64,000 nucleotides of DNA, from the NCBI RefSeq assembly GCF_009617585.1, contig NZ_WIXI01000022.1:1-64000 (forward strand), written 5' to 3'. A model generated the notes under the pieces. The model ran no database searches, was not told where the DNA came from, and saw only the letters and a list, made by a program, of their open reading frames with translations. This stretch comes from Endobacterium cereale (GTDB lineage Bacteria > Pseudomonadota > Alphaproteobacteria > Rhizobiales > Rhizobiaceae). A program made the position numbers and the translations under genes. The stretch's first letter is position 1; each line of letters starts with the position of its first letter. Shown here in pieces: positions 24,783-30,794 of the stretch.

Positions 24783-24956
24783 TCACTTGATGGTCGGGGT
24801 GTGGGCCTGCCTAGCGACCGGGCCCCGGTCGTCATTCGCAACATCCTCTGACGAGAACAAAGGGGTTTCTGCCAGCTCGCGTAGTTCTTGCGCCAATTTT
24901 GCAAGTTCGCCAGCGATCGGTCCCAACTTGGTCGGGTCGTTATCCTGATCAGTCAT
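24783..24956 (-). CDS. Small conserved prophage protein, paralogue 2 (57 aa)
   Basis: A 57-residue frame. The helix (IAGELAKLAQELRELAETPL) followed by FSSEDVANDD mirrors the 48-residue protein at 19845-19991: both have LRxLAETPxF and then ANDD. The tail beyond residue 43 is specific to this copy. A terminator follows on the same strand. The ribosome site is weak. Function unknown. Confidence 0.7.
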   Translation of the reverse strand: MTDQDNDPTKLGPIAGELAKLAQELRELAETPLFSSEDVANDDRGPVARQAHTPTIK

Positions 24957-24996
24957 CTTGGGACCGTGGAAGATTCGGACTCCAGCGTCAATGACG

Positions 24997-25239
24997 TCAT
25001 TCCAAATCGGGCACCTCGCCAGCCTGAAAGATCACTACGGGCGGACCGTATTCGCCGATTGCCGGGTCTGCCTCCCGGCTCCACGCGACGACGCCTGAAT
25101 ATTGGTCCGCCACCAGGCGCGCGTCGCGTTTCGCGCGCTCTTCTGTGTCAACCTGACGCGGCTCGAAGGCTGGCACAAGCTCTCCTTCATCGTTTTTGTT
25201 GAAGGCCGCCAATACGATCAATTTTCCCTTGGTCGTCAT
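24997..25239 (-). CDS. Small early-type phage protein, unknown function
   Basis: An 80-residue protein (MTTKGKLIVLAAFNKNDEGE), acidic, mixed alpha/beta: a beta strand, a helix (EERAKRDARLVADQYSGVVA) and a strand (PPVVIFQAG). No family recognised. It is last in a chain of four leftward genes whose ends overlap by four bases (stop codon within the next ATG), so they form one operon. Confidence 0.7.
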   Translation of the reverse strand: MTTKGKLIVLAAFNKNDEGELVPAFEPRQVDTEERAKRDARLVADQYSGVVAWSREADPAIGEYGPPVVIFQAGEVPDLE

Positions 25240-25448
25240 CTCAAACTTCCCAACTCATCGGCAAGCGTCGCGGCTTCATCTTGCGCGGTCTCGCGCTTGT
25301 ACGGATAGTGTCCGTAGCACCACCACTGTGGCTCGGCCGCACCCAGGCGGAATCCCCAGCCACCCCACTTGCCGCATCCTTCCACACTGCAGAAGTGCAT
25401 ATATGGGCCAGTGCCATTTAGCTGGGCTGTGCGTCCCTCATCGCTCAT
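25236..25448 (-). CDS. Cys/Trp-rich small phage protein
   Basis: A 70-residue protein; ATG 25448 gives four-base overlap with the gene before. It has HFCSVEGCGKWGGWGFRLG (Cys-x4-Cys) and WWCYGHYP (Cys, His), a possible zinc site. The C terminus is an acidic helix. It is the third gene in the operon. Function unknown. Confidence 0.72.
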   Translation of the reverse strand: MSDEGRTAQLNGTGPYMHFCSVEGCGKWGGWGFRLGAAEPQWWCYGHYPYKRETAQDEAATLADELGSLR

Positions 25449-25684
25449 CGCGCGCCCTCGATCAGAATGTTCGCGGCTAAGAGGCATGGGAACCTCGCTT
25501 CACACTCATCAGTTCCGCGCCGATCGCATCCAATTGCCATTATGCGGCGGAGCTCCACGAATTCGGTGTGCGATCCAAACTTTTTCACCAGTGCCTTGCG
25601 ATCATAGACGCCGTGCCGATCGCAACGACTGCAAGTCATGTCGATCTGCTCGCCTCGGAAATCTTTCAGTGCTGGCAAGCTCAT
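25445..25684 (-). CDS. Zinc-ribbon-like small phage protein
   Basis: A 79-residue protein from ATG 25684 (MSLPALKDFRGEQIDMTCSR), preceded by GAGG and overlapping the first gene's stop. Cys-x2-Cys (CSRC) at 18-21 and a second pair (CDRRGTDEC, about 53-61) with Cys at about 66 suggest a zinc ribbon. Second gene of the operon. Confidence 0.72.
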   Translation of the reverse strand: MSLPALKDFRGEQIDMTCSRCDRHGVYDRKALVKKFGSHTEFVELRRIMAIGCDRRGTDECEARFPCLLAANILIEGAR

Positions 25685-26031
25685 TGGTTTACCGGCCTCT
25701 GCGAACAAGGCTGCAGCGTCCAACCGGAGCGTGGTGGCGATATGCCTTCAGCCTCGAATTTCTTGGCAATGGTGATTTCTGCCTTGTGTTTGGCAGATCT
25801 GTAGTTCGGCGCTTGGACGGTGACGCGGCGCTTGCCGACCGAGAACATGAAGACCTTGTTCTCTGGCTTGGTGCCTGTCGAGAACCCTGCGCAGAACACC
25901 TTCCGGCTTGCGGCCTGGTCCAGCGCCTCGCGCTCATCAAAGGGCAAAGACGCCCACCATTTTTCGAAAGCGGCTTGATTTCGTGGCATATGAAGAACTC
26001 GCGAGCGTGTTTTGTTCTTATTATGTTCCAT
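25681..26031 (-). CDS. First gene of leftward phage operon, unknown function
   Basis: A 116-residue basic protein: AFEKWWASLPFDEREALDQA (helical), then a beta segment FMFSVGKRRVTVQAPNYRSA that reads like a small nucleic-acid binding fold, and KHKAEITIAKKFEAEG. No family recognised. Start at 26031 is the first ATG; 25989 is an alternative. The upstream spacer carries repeated GTTCAT/ATGAAC half-sites. Confidence 0.68.
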   Translation of the reverse strand: MEHNKNKTRSRVLHMPRNQAAFEKWWASLPFDEREALDQAASRKVFCAGFSTGTKPENKVFMFSVGKRRVTVQAPNYRSAKHKAEITIAKKFEAEGISPPRSGWTLQPCSQRPVNQ

Positions 26032-26088
26032 TTCTGACCTTAGTCAACTGCCTGCGCTGAAATGCCGATCAAGATGCTGATAAGTAAC

Positions 26089-26172
26089 GAACAAATGTTC
26101 ATGCGCAACTGTGGATGAACAGTGGAAAACGGACAGAATATTCATGTTTCGTTCTCACAACGATTAATGAAC
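26089..26172. promoter_or_regulatory. Cluster of GTTCAT/ATGAAC half-sites, candidate operator
   Basis: Palindrome GAACAAATGTTC (26089-26100), then GTTCAT (26097-26102) with ATGAAC (26115-26120), and a further ATGAAC (26167-26172). They lie upstream of the four-gene leftward operon. A phage repressor or LexA-type regulator could bind; the alphaproteobacterial LexA pattern GTTC-N7-GTTC itself was not found. Confidence 0.4.
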
Positions 26173-26235
26173 AACGCGGCATTTTACCTAGCTTCTAGAA
26201 GCGTGCGATAGATATAAAGAGCCCAAACGCACAAA

Positions 26236-26260
26236 GCCCCACGCATGTCTTACGTGGGGC
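26236..26260 (-). terminator. Terminator-like hairpin, leftward
   Basis: GCCCCACG/CGTGGGGC with a nine-base loop; on the minus strand followed by TTTGTG, a weak T tract. Confidence 0.45.
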
Positions 26261-26340
26261 AATGGCGCTGCCAAACCGACGCATCGTCAAGATCGATCGG
26301 CGCACTATACCAACTGTCCAAGTAAGCAGAGGTTCCAACG

Positions 26341-26371
26341 AAAAACCCGCCGGCTTGCACACCAGCGGGTT
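26341..26371 (-). terminator. Intrinsic terminator of the leftward 27.2-26.4 kb genes
   Basis: AACCCGC (26344-26350) pairs with GCGGGTT (26365-26371); read leftward it ends in TTTTT. Confidence 0.65.
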
Positions 26372-26441
26372 CGGACAGTCTGCGATTCCCGAGGAAGCAC
26401 TATGTCGCAGGTTAAACTCAGTAGATGATCGGAAGTTCCTA

Positions 26442-26642
26442 TCACTTCATCTTCCTCACTGCATTGAGGATGGCCGCAAGCTCCTCATCGTCTCCGAGTC
26501 CGGTCGCCAGATTTTCAGCCACCTCCATGACCGCCGCTAGCGTTTCGGCCTTGCTCCATCCGCCGGAGATTGCTCGGCAACAAGTTGCTGAAGATGGTCT
26601 TCGATCGCCTCCTGACAGTCGTCACCTTTTATCCAAGTTCAC
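26442..26642 (-). pseudogene. Small gene with two compensating frame breaks
   Basis: The span from GTG 26642 to TGA 26442 is 67 codons long, but frame 1 stops after six codons (at AAAAGG TGA). The next frame reads GDDCQEAIEDHLQQLVAEQS, stopping at TAG near 26551, and frame 1 resumes as WSKAETLAAVMEVAENLATG to the TGA. Together these read as one helical protein. Either two single-base changes disrupted it, or the sequence has errors, or recoding occurs. The GTG overlaps the TGA of the upstream gene. Confidence 0.5.
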
Positions 26643-26839
26643 TTCTTTAGCCGCGGATGAATGAACGGTAGGAAGTTGTCGTCGTATTCCTCGTGTGCAA
26701 AATAGTCGAGCGCGCGCTGGCCTTCAGGGAGGAAGAAGTCGTCCCAATCACTGTCTGGTCCAGCCAGGAGTGTTCCGATCACCTGATAGGCTTGCTGAAT
26801 CTTTGCTTCGAGTTCTTCGATTTTCTCTTTGTTAGTCAT
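26639..26839 (-). CDS. Small coiled-coil phage protein
   Basis: A 66-residue acidic protein after GAGGTGAG. Residues 3-25 form a predicted coiled coil (KEKIEELEAKIQQAYQVIGT); the rest is aromatic and acidic (DWDDFFLPEGQRALDYFAHE). No family known to me. It overlaps the disrupted gene by four bases. Confidence 0.68.
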   Translation of the reverse strand: MTNKEKIEELEAKIQQAYQVIGTLLAGPDSDWDDFFLPEGQRALDYFAHEEYDDNFLPFIHPRLKK

Positions 26840-26960
26840 TTCTCACCTCACAAGAATAGGTTTGCGATCGGCAGCATGCCGAAGTCTCATTCTAGGTCTC
26901 CTCTGTGTGGTGACGCGGTTGGTGGCCGCAAATCTAACCTATGGCCGCACTATCTTTCGG

Positions 26961-27212
26961 TCAATGCACCACCCGCGGTGGGTAGACGCGGCCGGTCGAC
27001 ACTAGATAGTCGACAATCTCTTGCAGCAAATGGTCACGGCTGCCCAGATCTTGCATGATCGCCTCGAGCTTGGGTGCTGCTATTTCATAGTCCCCATCGG
27101 AAAGATCTGAGTCACCGACAATGTAGCCGCCCGCTACGGCCGTGATGTCACAGCCGGTCGCGGCGACGCGCTCGACGAATTCGGGGATCTGTTCTTCTCG
27201 CATGATTTTCAT
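26961..27212 (-). CDS. Small phage protein, unknown function (83 aa)
   Basis: Start at ATG 27212, seven bases after AGGAGAG; an upstream in-frame ATG at 27251 has no ribosome site. Helical N terminus (REEQIPEFVERVAATGCDIT), a beta hairpin (VAGGYIVGDSDL) and a long helix (APKLEAIMQDLGSRDHLLQE). The family is not recognised. It lies about 120 bases upstream of the coiled-coil gene and is probably transcribed with it. Confidence 0.65.
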   Translation of the reverse strand: MKIMREEQIPEFVERVAATGCDITAVAGGYIVGDSDLSDGDYEIAAPKLEAIMQDLGSRDHLLQEIVDYLVSTGRVYPPRVVH

Positions 27213-27303
27213 AACGCTCTCCTGGATTTGACGGCACCTTAGCCACGCCAAAAGGACCGCTCAATTGCAGAATTCTGCTAGGTAGATTCCTGAGGGAGAG
27301 CGA

Positions 27304-27328
27304 GGAACCTAAACCCTACTTGAATGTT
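27304..27328 (+). promoter_or_regulatory. EcfG-like promoter (GGAAC-N16-TGTT)
   Basis: GGAAC at 27304-27308 and TGTT at 27325-27328, spacing 16, one mismatch. It is 37 bases before the BON gene start. Confidence 0.5.
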
Positions 27329-27365
27329 ATATTCATCTGACGTTCATGTTCAGATGGAGTTTCCA

Positions 27366-27662
27366 ATGTTCCTCAACACATTCAATGCTGGCGCTGCTTT
27401 CGGGTTTTCACGCGAAACAGGTACGTCCTGCGGTAAGCCGGCAATCGAAGCTGAACTTCGATATTTGGACGGCGTGGATTGCAGCGACGTGCAGGTTGAG
27501 GAAAACGGTCCGTATATCGTTCTCGACGGAACAGTGCCATCGAGCCGGGAACTATCAAAGATTGTCCGTCTCGCCGCCGAGATCTCTGGGCGGGACAACG
27601 TCATCTGCCAATTGATTGTTGTTTCCAAGGACGAAAGCAAAGCGGCTTTTATGCATGGCTGA
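27366..27662 (+). CDS. BON-domain protein
   Basis: A 98-residue protein; ATG 27366 chosen because GGAG lies six bases upstream. The BON pattern covers about 28-90: an initial helix (AIEAELRYLDGVDCSDVQVE), NGPYIVLDGTVPSS, and a second helix before NVICQLIVVS. BON domains bind phospholipid or other ligands and are common in osmotic-stress proteins such as OsmY. There is no signal peptide, so it is probably cytoplasmic. An EcfG-like promoter lies upstream. Confidence 0.83.
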   Translation: MFLNTFNAGAAFGFSRETGTSCGKPAIEAELRYLDGVDCSDVQVEENGPYIVLDGTVPSSRELSKIVRLAAEISGRDNVICQLIVVSKDESKAAFMHG

Positions 27663-27862
27663 AAGTTTTCGATGGACATGACTTTGGGGCCCGTTAACAG
27701 CGGGCCTTATTCGTGTGGATGATTTCAGCCTTGGTCGCTCGACACATCAATGCAGCGTACTGATCAAATCGCCGAACCGATTGACGTAATCCGCCAAAGC
27801 TCTGGCGGCGCCCTCACTCAAGCACAGCATAGGTATGTTCCGCACCGGGCGAGGAGCTGTTC

Positions 27863-27901
27863 CGCGCGGCAGACGACTGCGCGCGGCAGACGACTGCGCG
27901 C
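27863..27901. repeat. 17-base tandem repeat, two perfect copies
   Basis: CGCGCGGCAGACGACTG at 27863-27879 and 27880-27896, followed by CGCGC as the start of a third copy. Confidence 0.9.
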
Positions 27902-27938
27902 AAAAAAAAGCCGCCAAGGCTCGAAGCGCTTGGCGGCT
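27901..27938 (-). terminator. Strong leftward intrinsic terminator
   Basis: On the minus strand a GCCGCCAAG...CTTGGCGGC-type stem (with the loop GCGCTTCGAGC region) runs into eight T (27902-27909 on the plus strand are A). It ends the two-gene leftward unit starting at 28539. Confidence 0.85.
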
Positions 27939-27964
27939 AAGGGCCGGCGGAGGTGTTGCCGGCA

Positions 27965-28156
27965 TTAAACTTCGCCAACGACAACCAAACTGGGCGTCGT
28001 GGGCTTAAATGGCTGTAGGTCCTCTATCCGGTGATCCTCCACCCTGCCGTCATCTGTCAGGCATGAGGCGCGGCCGTTTATCTGCAGGCCAAGATAGATC
28101 AGGGGCGGATCGGCTGGCGTAAGCTGCACTATCTCGCCGACCTTGTATTCGTACAT
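27965..28156 (-). CDS. Small SH3-like phage protein (63 aa)
   Basis: Start at ATG 28156 with GAGG nine bases upstream. MYEYKVGEIVQLTPADPPLI, then GLQINGRASCLTDDGRVEDH: a beta-rich pattern of small SH3-like barrels. The next gene upstream has a similar VGQQVQWDGEIWAV segment, so the two may be related in fold. Function unknown. Confidence 0.65.
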   Translation of the reverse strand: MYEYKVGEIVQLTPADPPLIYLGLQINGRASCLTDDGRVEDHRIEDLQPFKPTTPSLVVVGEV

Positions 28157-28224
28157 TGCGGATCCTCGCACTGGAGAAGGCCTCCCCAGAACCAGCGCCG
28201 AGGCGGTTTTGCCCGTCGCTGGTA

Positions 28225-28539
28225 TTATCGTGGCGCCAGAACTCTCTCCAGAACCGTCCTTGTCGGGCGTCGGTCGTCATCACGATAGACGATATAAATT
28301 CTTCTGCCTGCCTCGGTGAGTTGGCGTCCGAGGACTGCCCAAATTTCGCCGTCCCACTGAACCTGCTGTCCGACACGAAAACGAAACTGCGCGAGCTCTG
28401 GATCGACTGGTGATGTCATGTCGATTTGAATGCCAGCCACCCTACCGTTGATATCGAAGCAGGGTCTGCCAACCTGGCTGCGTGGGAGAAGTCTTCTGTC
28501 GGATGAGGAATTGTCGGAAAGTGCTGCTGACGTGTTCAT
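28225..28539 (-). CDS. Small phage protein with SH3-like segment
   Basis: A 104-residue frame from ATG 28539, three bases after GAGGG...; a shorter product from ATG 28419 (MTSPVDPELAQFRFRVGQQV) is also possible. Residues 56-104 are beta-rich and basic (WDGEIWAVLGRQLTEAGRRI, YRDDDRRPTRTVLERVLAPR). It is transcribed divergently from the XRE repressor across the operator region, so it may be under that repressor. Confidence 0.62.
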   Translation of the reverse strand: MNTSAALSDNSSSDRRLLPRSQVGRPCFDINGRVAGIQIDMTSPVDPELAQFRFRVGQQVQWDGEIWAVLGRQLTEAGRRIYIVYRDDDRRPTRTVLERVLAPR

Positions 28540-28577
28540 TTATGGCCCTCGTTGACTCATCACCTCGTGACAGGTAC

Positions 28578-28636
28578 TTGATACAGGGTGCTAACTGAGG
28601 AGTCAACACCCTGTAGCAACTATTTGACACAGGGTG
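28578..28636. promoter_or_regulatory. Three-copy operator TTGNYACAGGGTG in the divergent control region
   Basis: Copies at 28578-28590 (TTGATACAGGGTG), 28607-28619 on the minus strand (TTGCTACAGGGTG) and 28624-28636 (TTGACACAGGGTG). The third includes a TTGACA box and ends six bases before the XRE gene start. The pattern is that of a phage repressor operator array with autoregulation and control of the leftward unit. Confidence 0.7.
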
Positions 28637-28641
28637 ACAAT

Positions 28642-28872
28642 ATGGATCCAGTTCAGCTGCGAATGGCTCGTGCTGCGCTCAAACTAGGGGTACGTGAACT
28701 GGCAGAAATTGCTGGGGTCGCGACCGCGACGATCATGCGGTTCGAGAAAGAACATGGCGGTCTAAACAGTGCGACCGTCAAAAAACTAAAAGGCGCGCTA
28801 GAGGAGGCCGGACTTGAGTTCATACCTACTAACGGCGGTGGTCCGGGCGTTCGTCTGCGCGAGCCGGCGTGA
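28642..28872 (+). CDS. XRE-family helix-turn-helix regulator
   Basis: A 76-residue protein from ATG 28642. It is essentially one Cro/CI-type DNA-binding domain: MARAALKLGVRELAEIAGVA with the turn at GVAT and recognition helix ATATIMRFEKEHGG. There is no C-terminal dimerisation or peptidase domain, so it is not a RecA-cleavable CI. Its start lies within six bases of the third operator copy. It is likely a repressor or Cro-like switch for this cargo region; whether it controls the whole prophage is unknown. Confidence 0.88.
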   Translation: MDPVQLRMARAALKLGVRELAEIAGVATATIMRFEKEHGGLNSATVKKLKGALEEAGLEFIPTNGGGPGVRLREPA

Positions 28873-29078
28873 CGTCTAAAGGGATAATTCGCGACGACAT
28901 CGAGTCGGACCTTCTGTTCGCAGCCCGTCTCGTCGACGAGCACGGCGACGTGATGAAGCCTATACTTGATCGTTGTGAACGCGAATACGCAGGGATCCGG
29001 AAGCCGCCTGAGGTTGAACGGATCCGTAAACTCATCGCCGATGCAAGGCGCGATGATGGCTTGCCGCCTTCTCTTTAA
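28869..29078 (+). CDS. Small protein coupled to the XRE regulator
   Basis: A 69-residue protein from GTG 28869, overlapping the XRE stop by four bases (GTGA). All helical and charged (IESDLLFAARLVDEHGDVMK; EVERIRKLIADARRDDGLPP). The family is not recognised. Coupling suggests it modulates or is controlled with the regulator. Confidence 0.7.
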   Translation: MTSKGIIRDDIESDLLFAARLVDEHGDVMKPILDRCEREYAGIRKPPEVERIRKLIADARRDDGLPPSL

Positions 29079-29179
29079 CAATAGGCGGGAGACGGCGGTG
29101 TTCGCGGCATGAAAGGGATGGCCGTCGCGGAAACGAGCACTATGTGGTGGAGGTGAACATCCGGAGAGAGGACATTTCC

Positions 29180-29338
29180 ATGAAGAAAACTGTAACCACT
29201 TTTCTCGCAATGACTTTCGTTGCCGCAGCATTGGCGTCGTGCGGCAACACAATTCGCGGCATGGGGCAGGACACTGCAAATACCGTTGACGCTACTCAGA
29301 GTGCTGGCAGACGCGTCGACCGCGCAGCGAGCTACTAA
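29180..29338 (+). CDS. Entericidin A/B-family lipoprotein
   Basis: A 52-residue protein with signal sequence and lipobox LASC (Cys21), followed by NTIRGMGQDTANTVDATQSA, the entericidin pattern. In E. coli, EcnA and EcnB are small envelope lipoproteins; EcnB is stationary-phase induced and toxic. Rhizobial genomes carry many such genes, often stress-induced. ATG 29180 chosen because the lipoprotein signal starts there. No EcfG-like site was found just upstream. Confidence 0.87.
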   Translation: MKKTVTTFLAMTFVAAALASCGNTIRGMGQDTANTVDATQSAGRRVDRAASY

Positions 29339-29436
29339 ACCAGAAGCGAAACCATTTCTGTACGAGGCCGGGCGAGCGATCGTGCCGGCCTTTCTTATGG
29401 TGTTGAGAACTGCTCCGTACGTCGCGAAACATTCCG

Positions 29437-29461
29437 GGAACATTCAAGCTCAGGGAAGGTT
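29437..29461 (+). promoter_or_regulatory. EcfG-like promoter (GGAAC-N16-GGTT)
   Basis: GGAAC at 29437-29441, GGTT at 29458-29461, spacing 16, one mismatch; 21 bases lie between it and the start of the 35-residue membrane peptide. Confidence 0.45.
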
Positions 29462-29482
29462 GTTATGCAGGAGGAGATAATC

Positions 29483-29590
29483 ATGCATAGAACATCGCGC
29501 AACACTCACGACTTGGCATTTTACATCGGTCTCAACGCGGCGCTTTTCTCGCTGATCTTCATCAGTCTGATGGTAGCCGGTGTGCTTTAG
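29483..29590 (+). CDS. 35-residue single-TM membrane peptide
   Basis: ATG 29483 follows AGGAGGAG by seven bases. The peptide has a short polar N terminus and one TM helix (LNAALFSLIFISLMVAGVL, residues 17-35) that ends at the C terminus. Such short tail-anchored peptides can regulate membrane complexes or act as toxins; I infer only membrane location. Its stop codon overlaps the -35 of the next EcfG-like promoter. Confidence 0.68.
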   Translation: MHRTSRNTHDLAFYIGLNAALFSLIFISLMVAGVL

Positions 29591-29614
29591 GAACTTCTGA
29601 CTTGCTGTCGCATT
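29590..29614 (+). promoter_or_regulatory. EcfG-like promoter (GGAAC-N16-CATT)
   Basis: GGAAC at 29590-29594, CATT at 29611-29614, spacing 16. The same -10 variant is used by the paralogous gene at 23948. It is 24 bases before the gene at 29639. Confidence 0.5.
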
Positions 29615-29638
29615 GTTTCGTTAACGAAGGAGGATCCA

Positions 29639-29827
29639 ATGCACATGGGACGCCCAATTCCCAAGTACACGCTCGAGGAACTCCAGCAGTCCTATGAGCT
29701 CAACATAGCTCAAGCGGTGAACATTCTCGACAAGTTTGGCAGCGAGAAAAGCCGGATAGATCGGTTTATGCGCCGCTGCAATCGGAGACGCCGCATAGGG
29801 GCAGGCGGAACAAATCACCGGCCCTGA
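29639..29827 (+). CDS. Small prophage protein, YTxxEF/EL family, copy 2 (62 aa)
   Basis: AAGGAGGA lies four bases before the ATG. Residues 10-47: YTLEELQQSYELNIAQAVNI, then DKFG and DRFMRR; this is the same layout as the protein at 23769-23948. The C terminus is a basic cluster (CNRRRRIG) that could bind nucleic acid. Family name not known to me. The CsbD gene follows 37 bases later without its own EcfG-like site and is probably co-transcribed. Confidence 0.78.
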   Translation: MHMGRPIPKYTLEELQQSYELNIAQAVNILDKFGSEKSRIDRFMRRCNRRRRIGAGGTNHRP

Positions 29828-29864
29828 TCATTGTCTTTTCACTGATAACAATGGAGGAAATGCC

Positions 29865-30068
29865 ATGGATTGGAACCGCGTCGAAGGAAATTGGAAGCAG
29901 GCGAAGGGCAAGGTTAAAGAGCAGTGGGGCAAACTCACTGACGACGACCTCGATGTCATCGCCGGCAAGCGTGACCAACTCGAGGGCAAGATCCAAGAGC
30001 GTTACGGATATGAAAAAGACCGGACCAAGAAAGACGTTGACGACTGGTATGGTCGACAGACTTGGTAA
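29865..30068 (+). CDS. CsbD-family stress protein
   Basis: A 67-residue protein with GGAGG before the ATG. The whole length fits CsbD: MDWNRVEGNWKQAKGKVKEQ, then LTDDDLDVIAGKRDQLEGKI and ERYGYEKD. CsbD proteins are small hydrophilic proteins induced by general stress (sigma B in Bacillus, EcfG regulons in alphaproteobacteria); their biochemical role is unclear. A terminator follows five bases after the stop. Confidence 0.93.
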   Translation: MDWNRVEGNWKQAKGKVKEQWGKLTDDDLDVIAGKRDQLEGKIQERYGYEKDRTKKDVDDWYGRQTW

Positions 30069-30072
30069 AGAT

Positions 30073-30098
30073 GGACCCCGCTTCGGCGGGGTTTTTCT
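30073..30098 (+). terminator. Intrinsic terminator after csbD
   Basis: ACCCCGC TTC GGCGGGGT followed by TTTTCTTT. Confidence 0.85.
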
Positions 30099-30112
30099 TT
30101 GCCATTTAGTGG

Positions 30113-30137
30113 GGAACCAATATCGCTCGACCTCGTT
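30113..30137 (+). promoter_or_regulatory. EcfG-consensus promoter (GGAAC-N16-CGTT)
   Basis: GGAAC at 30113-30117, CGTT at 30134-30137, spacing exactly 16, a full match to the general stress sigma factor consensus; 51 bases before the PRC-barrel gene start. Confidence 0.7.
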
Positions 30138-30188
30138 ATCTGGCCGACACGAAACGTCGTGATAACAGATGCATACGAGGAAAAACTA

Positions 30189-30665
30189 ATGAAGAAGATG
30201 ATTGCCGCCGCCATGACCGTAGCGATGATGGGCACTGCTGCCTATGCGCAGCAGCCTGCTGCACCGGCAGCCCCCGCTGCTGAGCAGCCAGCCGCATCTG
30301 GTGCCGACGCAACTATGGTTGGTCCCGGCCTCACTATGGGTAAGGCAGCAACCATGCCGCTCAAGTATGTTGAGATCAAGGACACGGATCTCGTGACCTC
30401 CAAGCTGGTCGGCATGAACATTTACAACAAGGAAAATGAGGAAGTCGGTGAAATTTCCGACGTTGTTATCGGCGATGGCAAGTCGGTCATCGGCGTGATC
30501 GCAAGTGTTGGCGGTTTCCTCGGTCTCGGCAGCAGCTACGTCGTTATCGATCCGGCGTCCATGGCTATCGCTGACGACAACGGCACCTGGAAAGCCTATG
30601 TCGACACGAACAAGGAAACGCTGACCGCAGCGCCGAAGTTCGACTACGACAAGATGAAGAAGTAA
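30189..30665 (+). CDS. Exported PRC-barrel protein
   Basis: A 158-residue protein. Signal peptide 1-21 (cleavage after AYA), an Ala/Pro-rich linker to about 45, and a PRC-barrel at about 70-145: SKLVGMNIYNKENEEVGEIS, DVVIGDGKSVIGVIASVGGF, SYVVIDPASMAI. PRC-barrels bind proteins or RNA; periplasmic ones are common and stress-linked in Rhizobiaceae, with no settled role. ATG 30189 chosen because of the signal peptide and GAGGAAAA. Consensus EcfG-type promoter upstream. Confidence 0.88.
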   Translation: MKKMIAAAMTVAMMGTAAYAQQPAAPAAPAAEQPAASGADATMVGPGLTMGKAATMPLKYVEIKDTDLVTSKLVGMNIYNKENEEVGEISDVVIGDGKSVIGVIASVGGFLGLGSSYVVIDPASMAIADDNGTWKAYVDTNKETLTAAPKFDYDKMKK

Positions 30666-30794
30666 TTTTCGAATCCTCGTTTTCGTCCGCTACCACGGAT
30701 GTACTGGAGCGGATGAAAACGAGTGCTAGGGCCGGGCGAAGTTTCGTCACGGCCCTTTTCTTCATGTCGATGAAGCGCATGGGTGGTACGGAAA

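Larger units (their letters stand above)
26032..26441. other. Intergenic region: operator-like repeats and leftward terminators
   Basis: About 410 bases with no supported gene. The left part (26089-26172) has operator-like sites, the right part two hairpins (26236-26260 and 26344-26371). A 92-codon rightward frame at 26262 runs through both hairpins and lacks a ribosome site, so it is not called. Confidence 0.65.
27663..27964. other. Intergenic region with tandem repeat and terminators
   Basis: About 300 bases. It contains a weak hairpin after the BON gene (GCCCG/CGGGC, near 27690-27707), a 27-codon leftward frame (27747-27830) without a ribosome site, a two-copy 17-base tandem repeat and a strong leftward terminator. 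No gene is called. Confidence 0.6.

Noticed and set aside
26089..26172. LexA box of the host SOS system
   Set aside because: The alphaproteobacterial pattern GTTC-N7-GTTC does not fit; the sites are inverted with other spacing, so they are kept only as candidate operators.
26262..26540. 92-codon rightward frame
   Set aside because: Runs through two hairpins and over the antisense of a leftward gene remnant; no ribosome site and no protein-like pattern.
27850..27910. CRISPR-like array
   Set aside because: The repeat is 17 bases, directly tandem, without spacers. No other regularly spaced repeats were seen in the window.
27747..27965. 72-codon leftward frame between the BON gene and the SH3-like gene
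   Set aside because: Its N-terminal part is the terminator and the tandem repeat. Only a 27-codon end (27747-27830) looks protein-like and it lacks a ribosome site.
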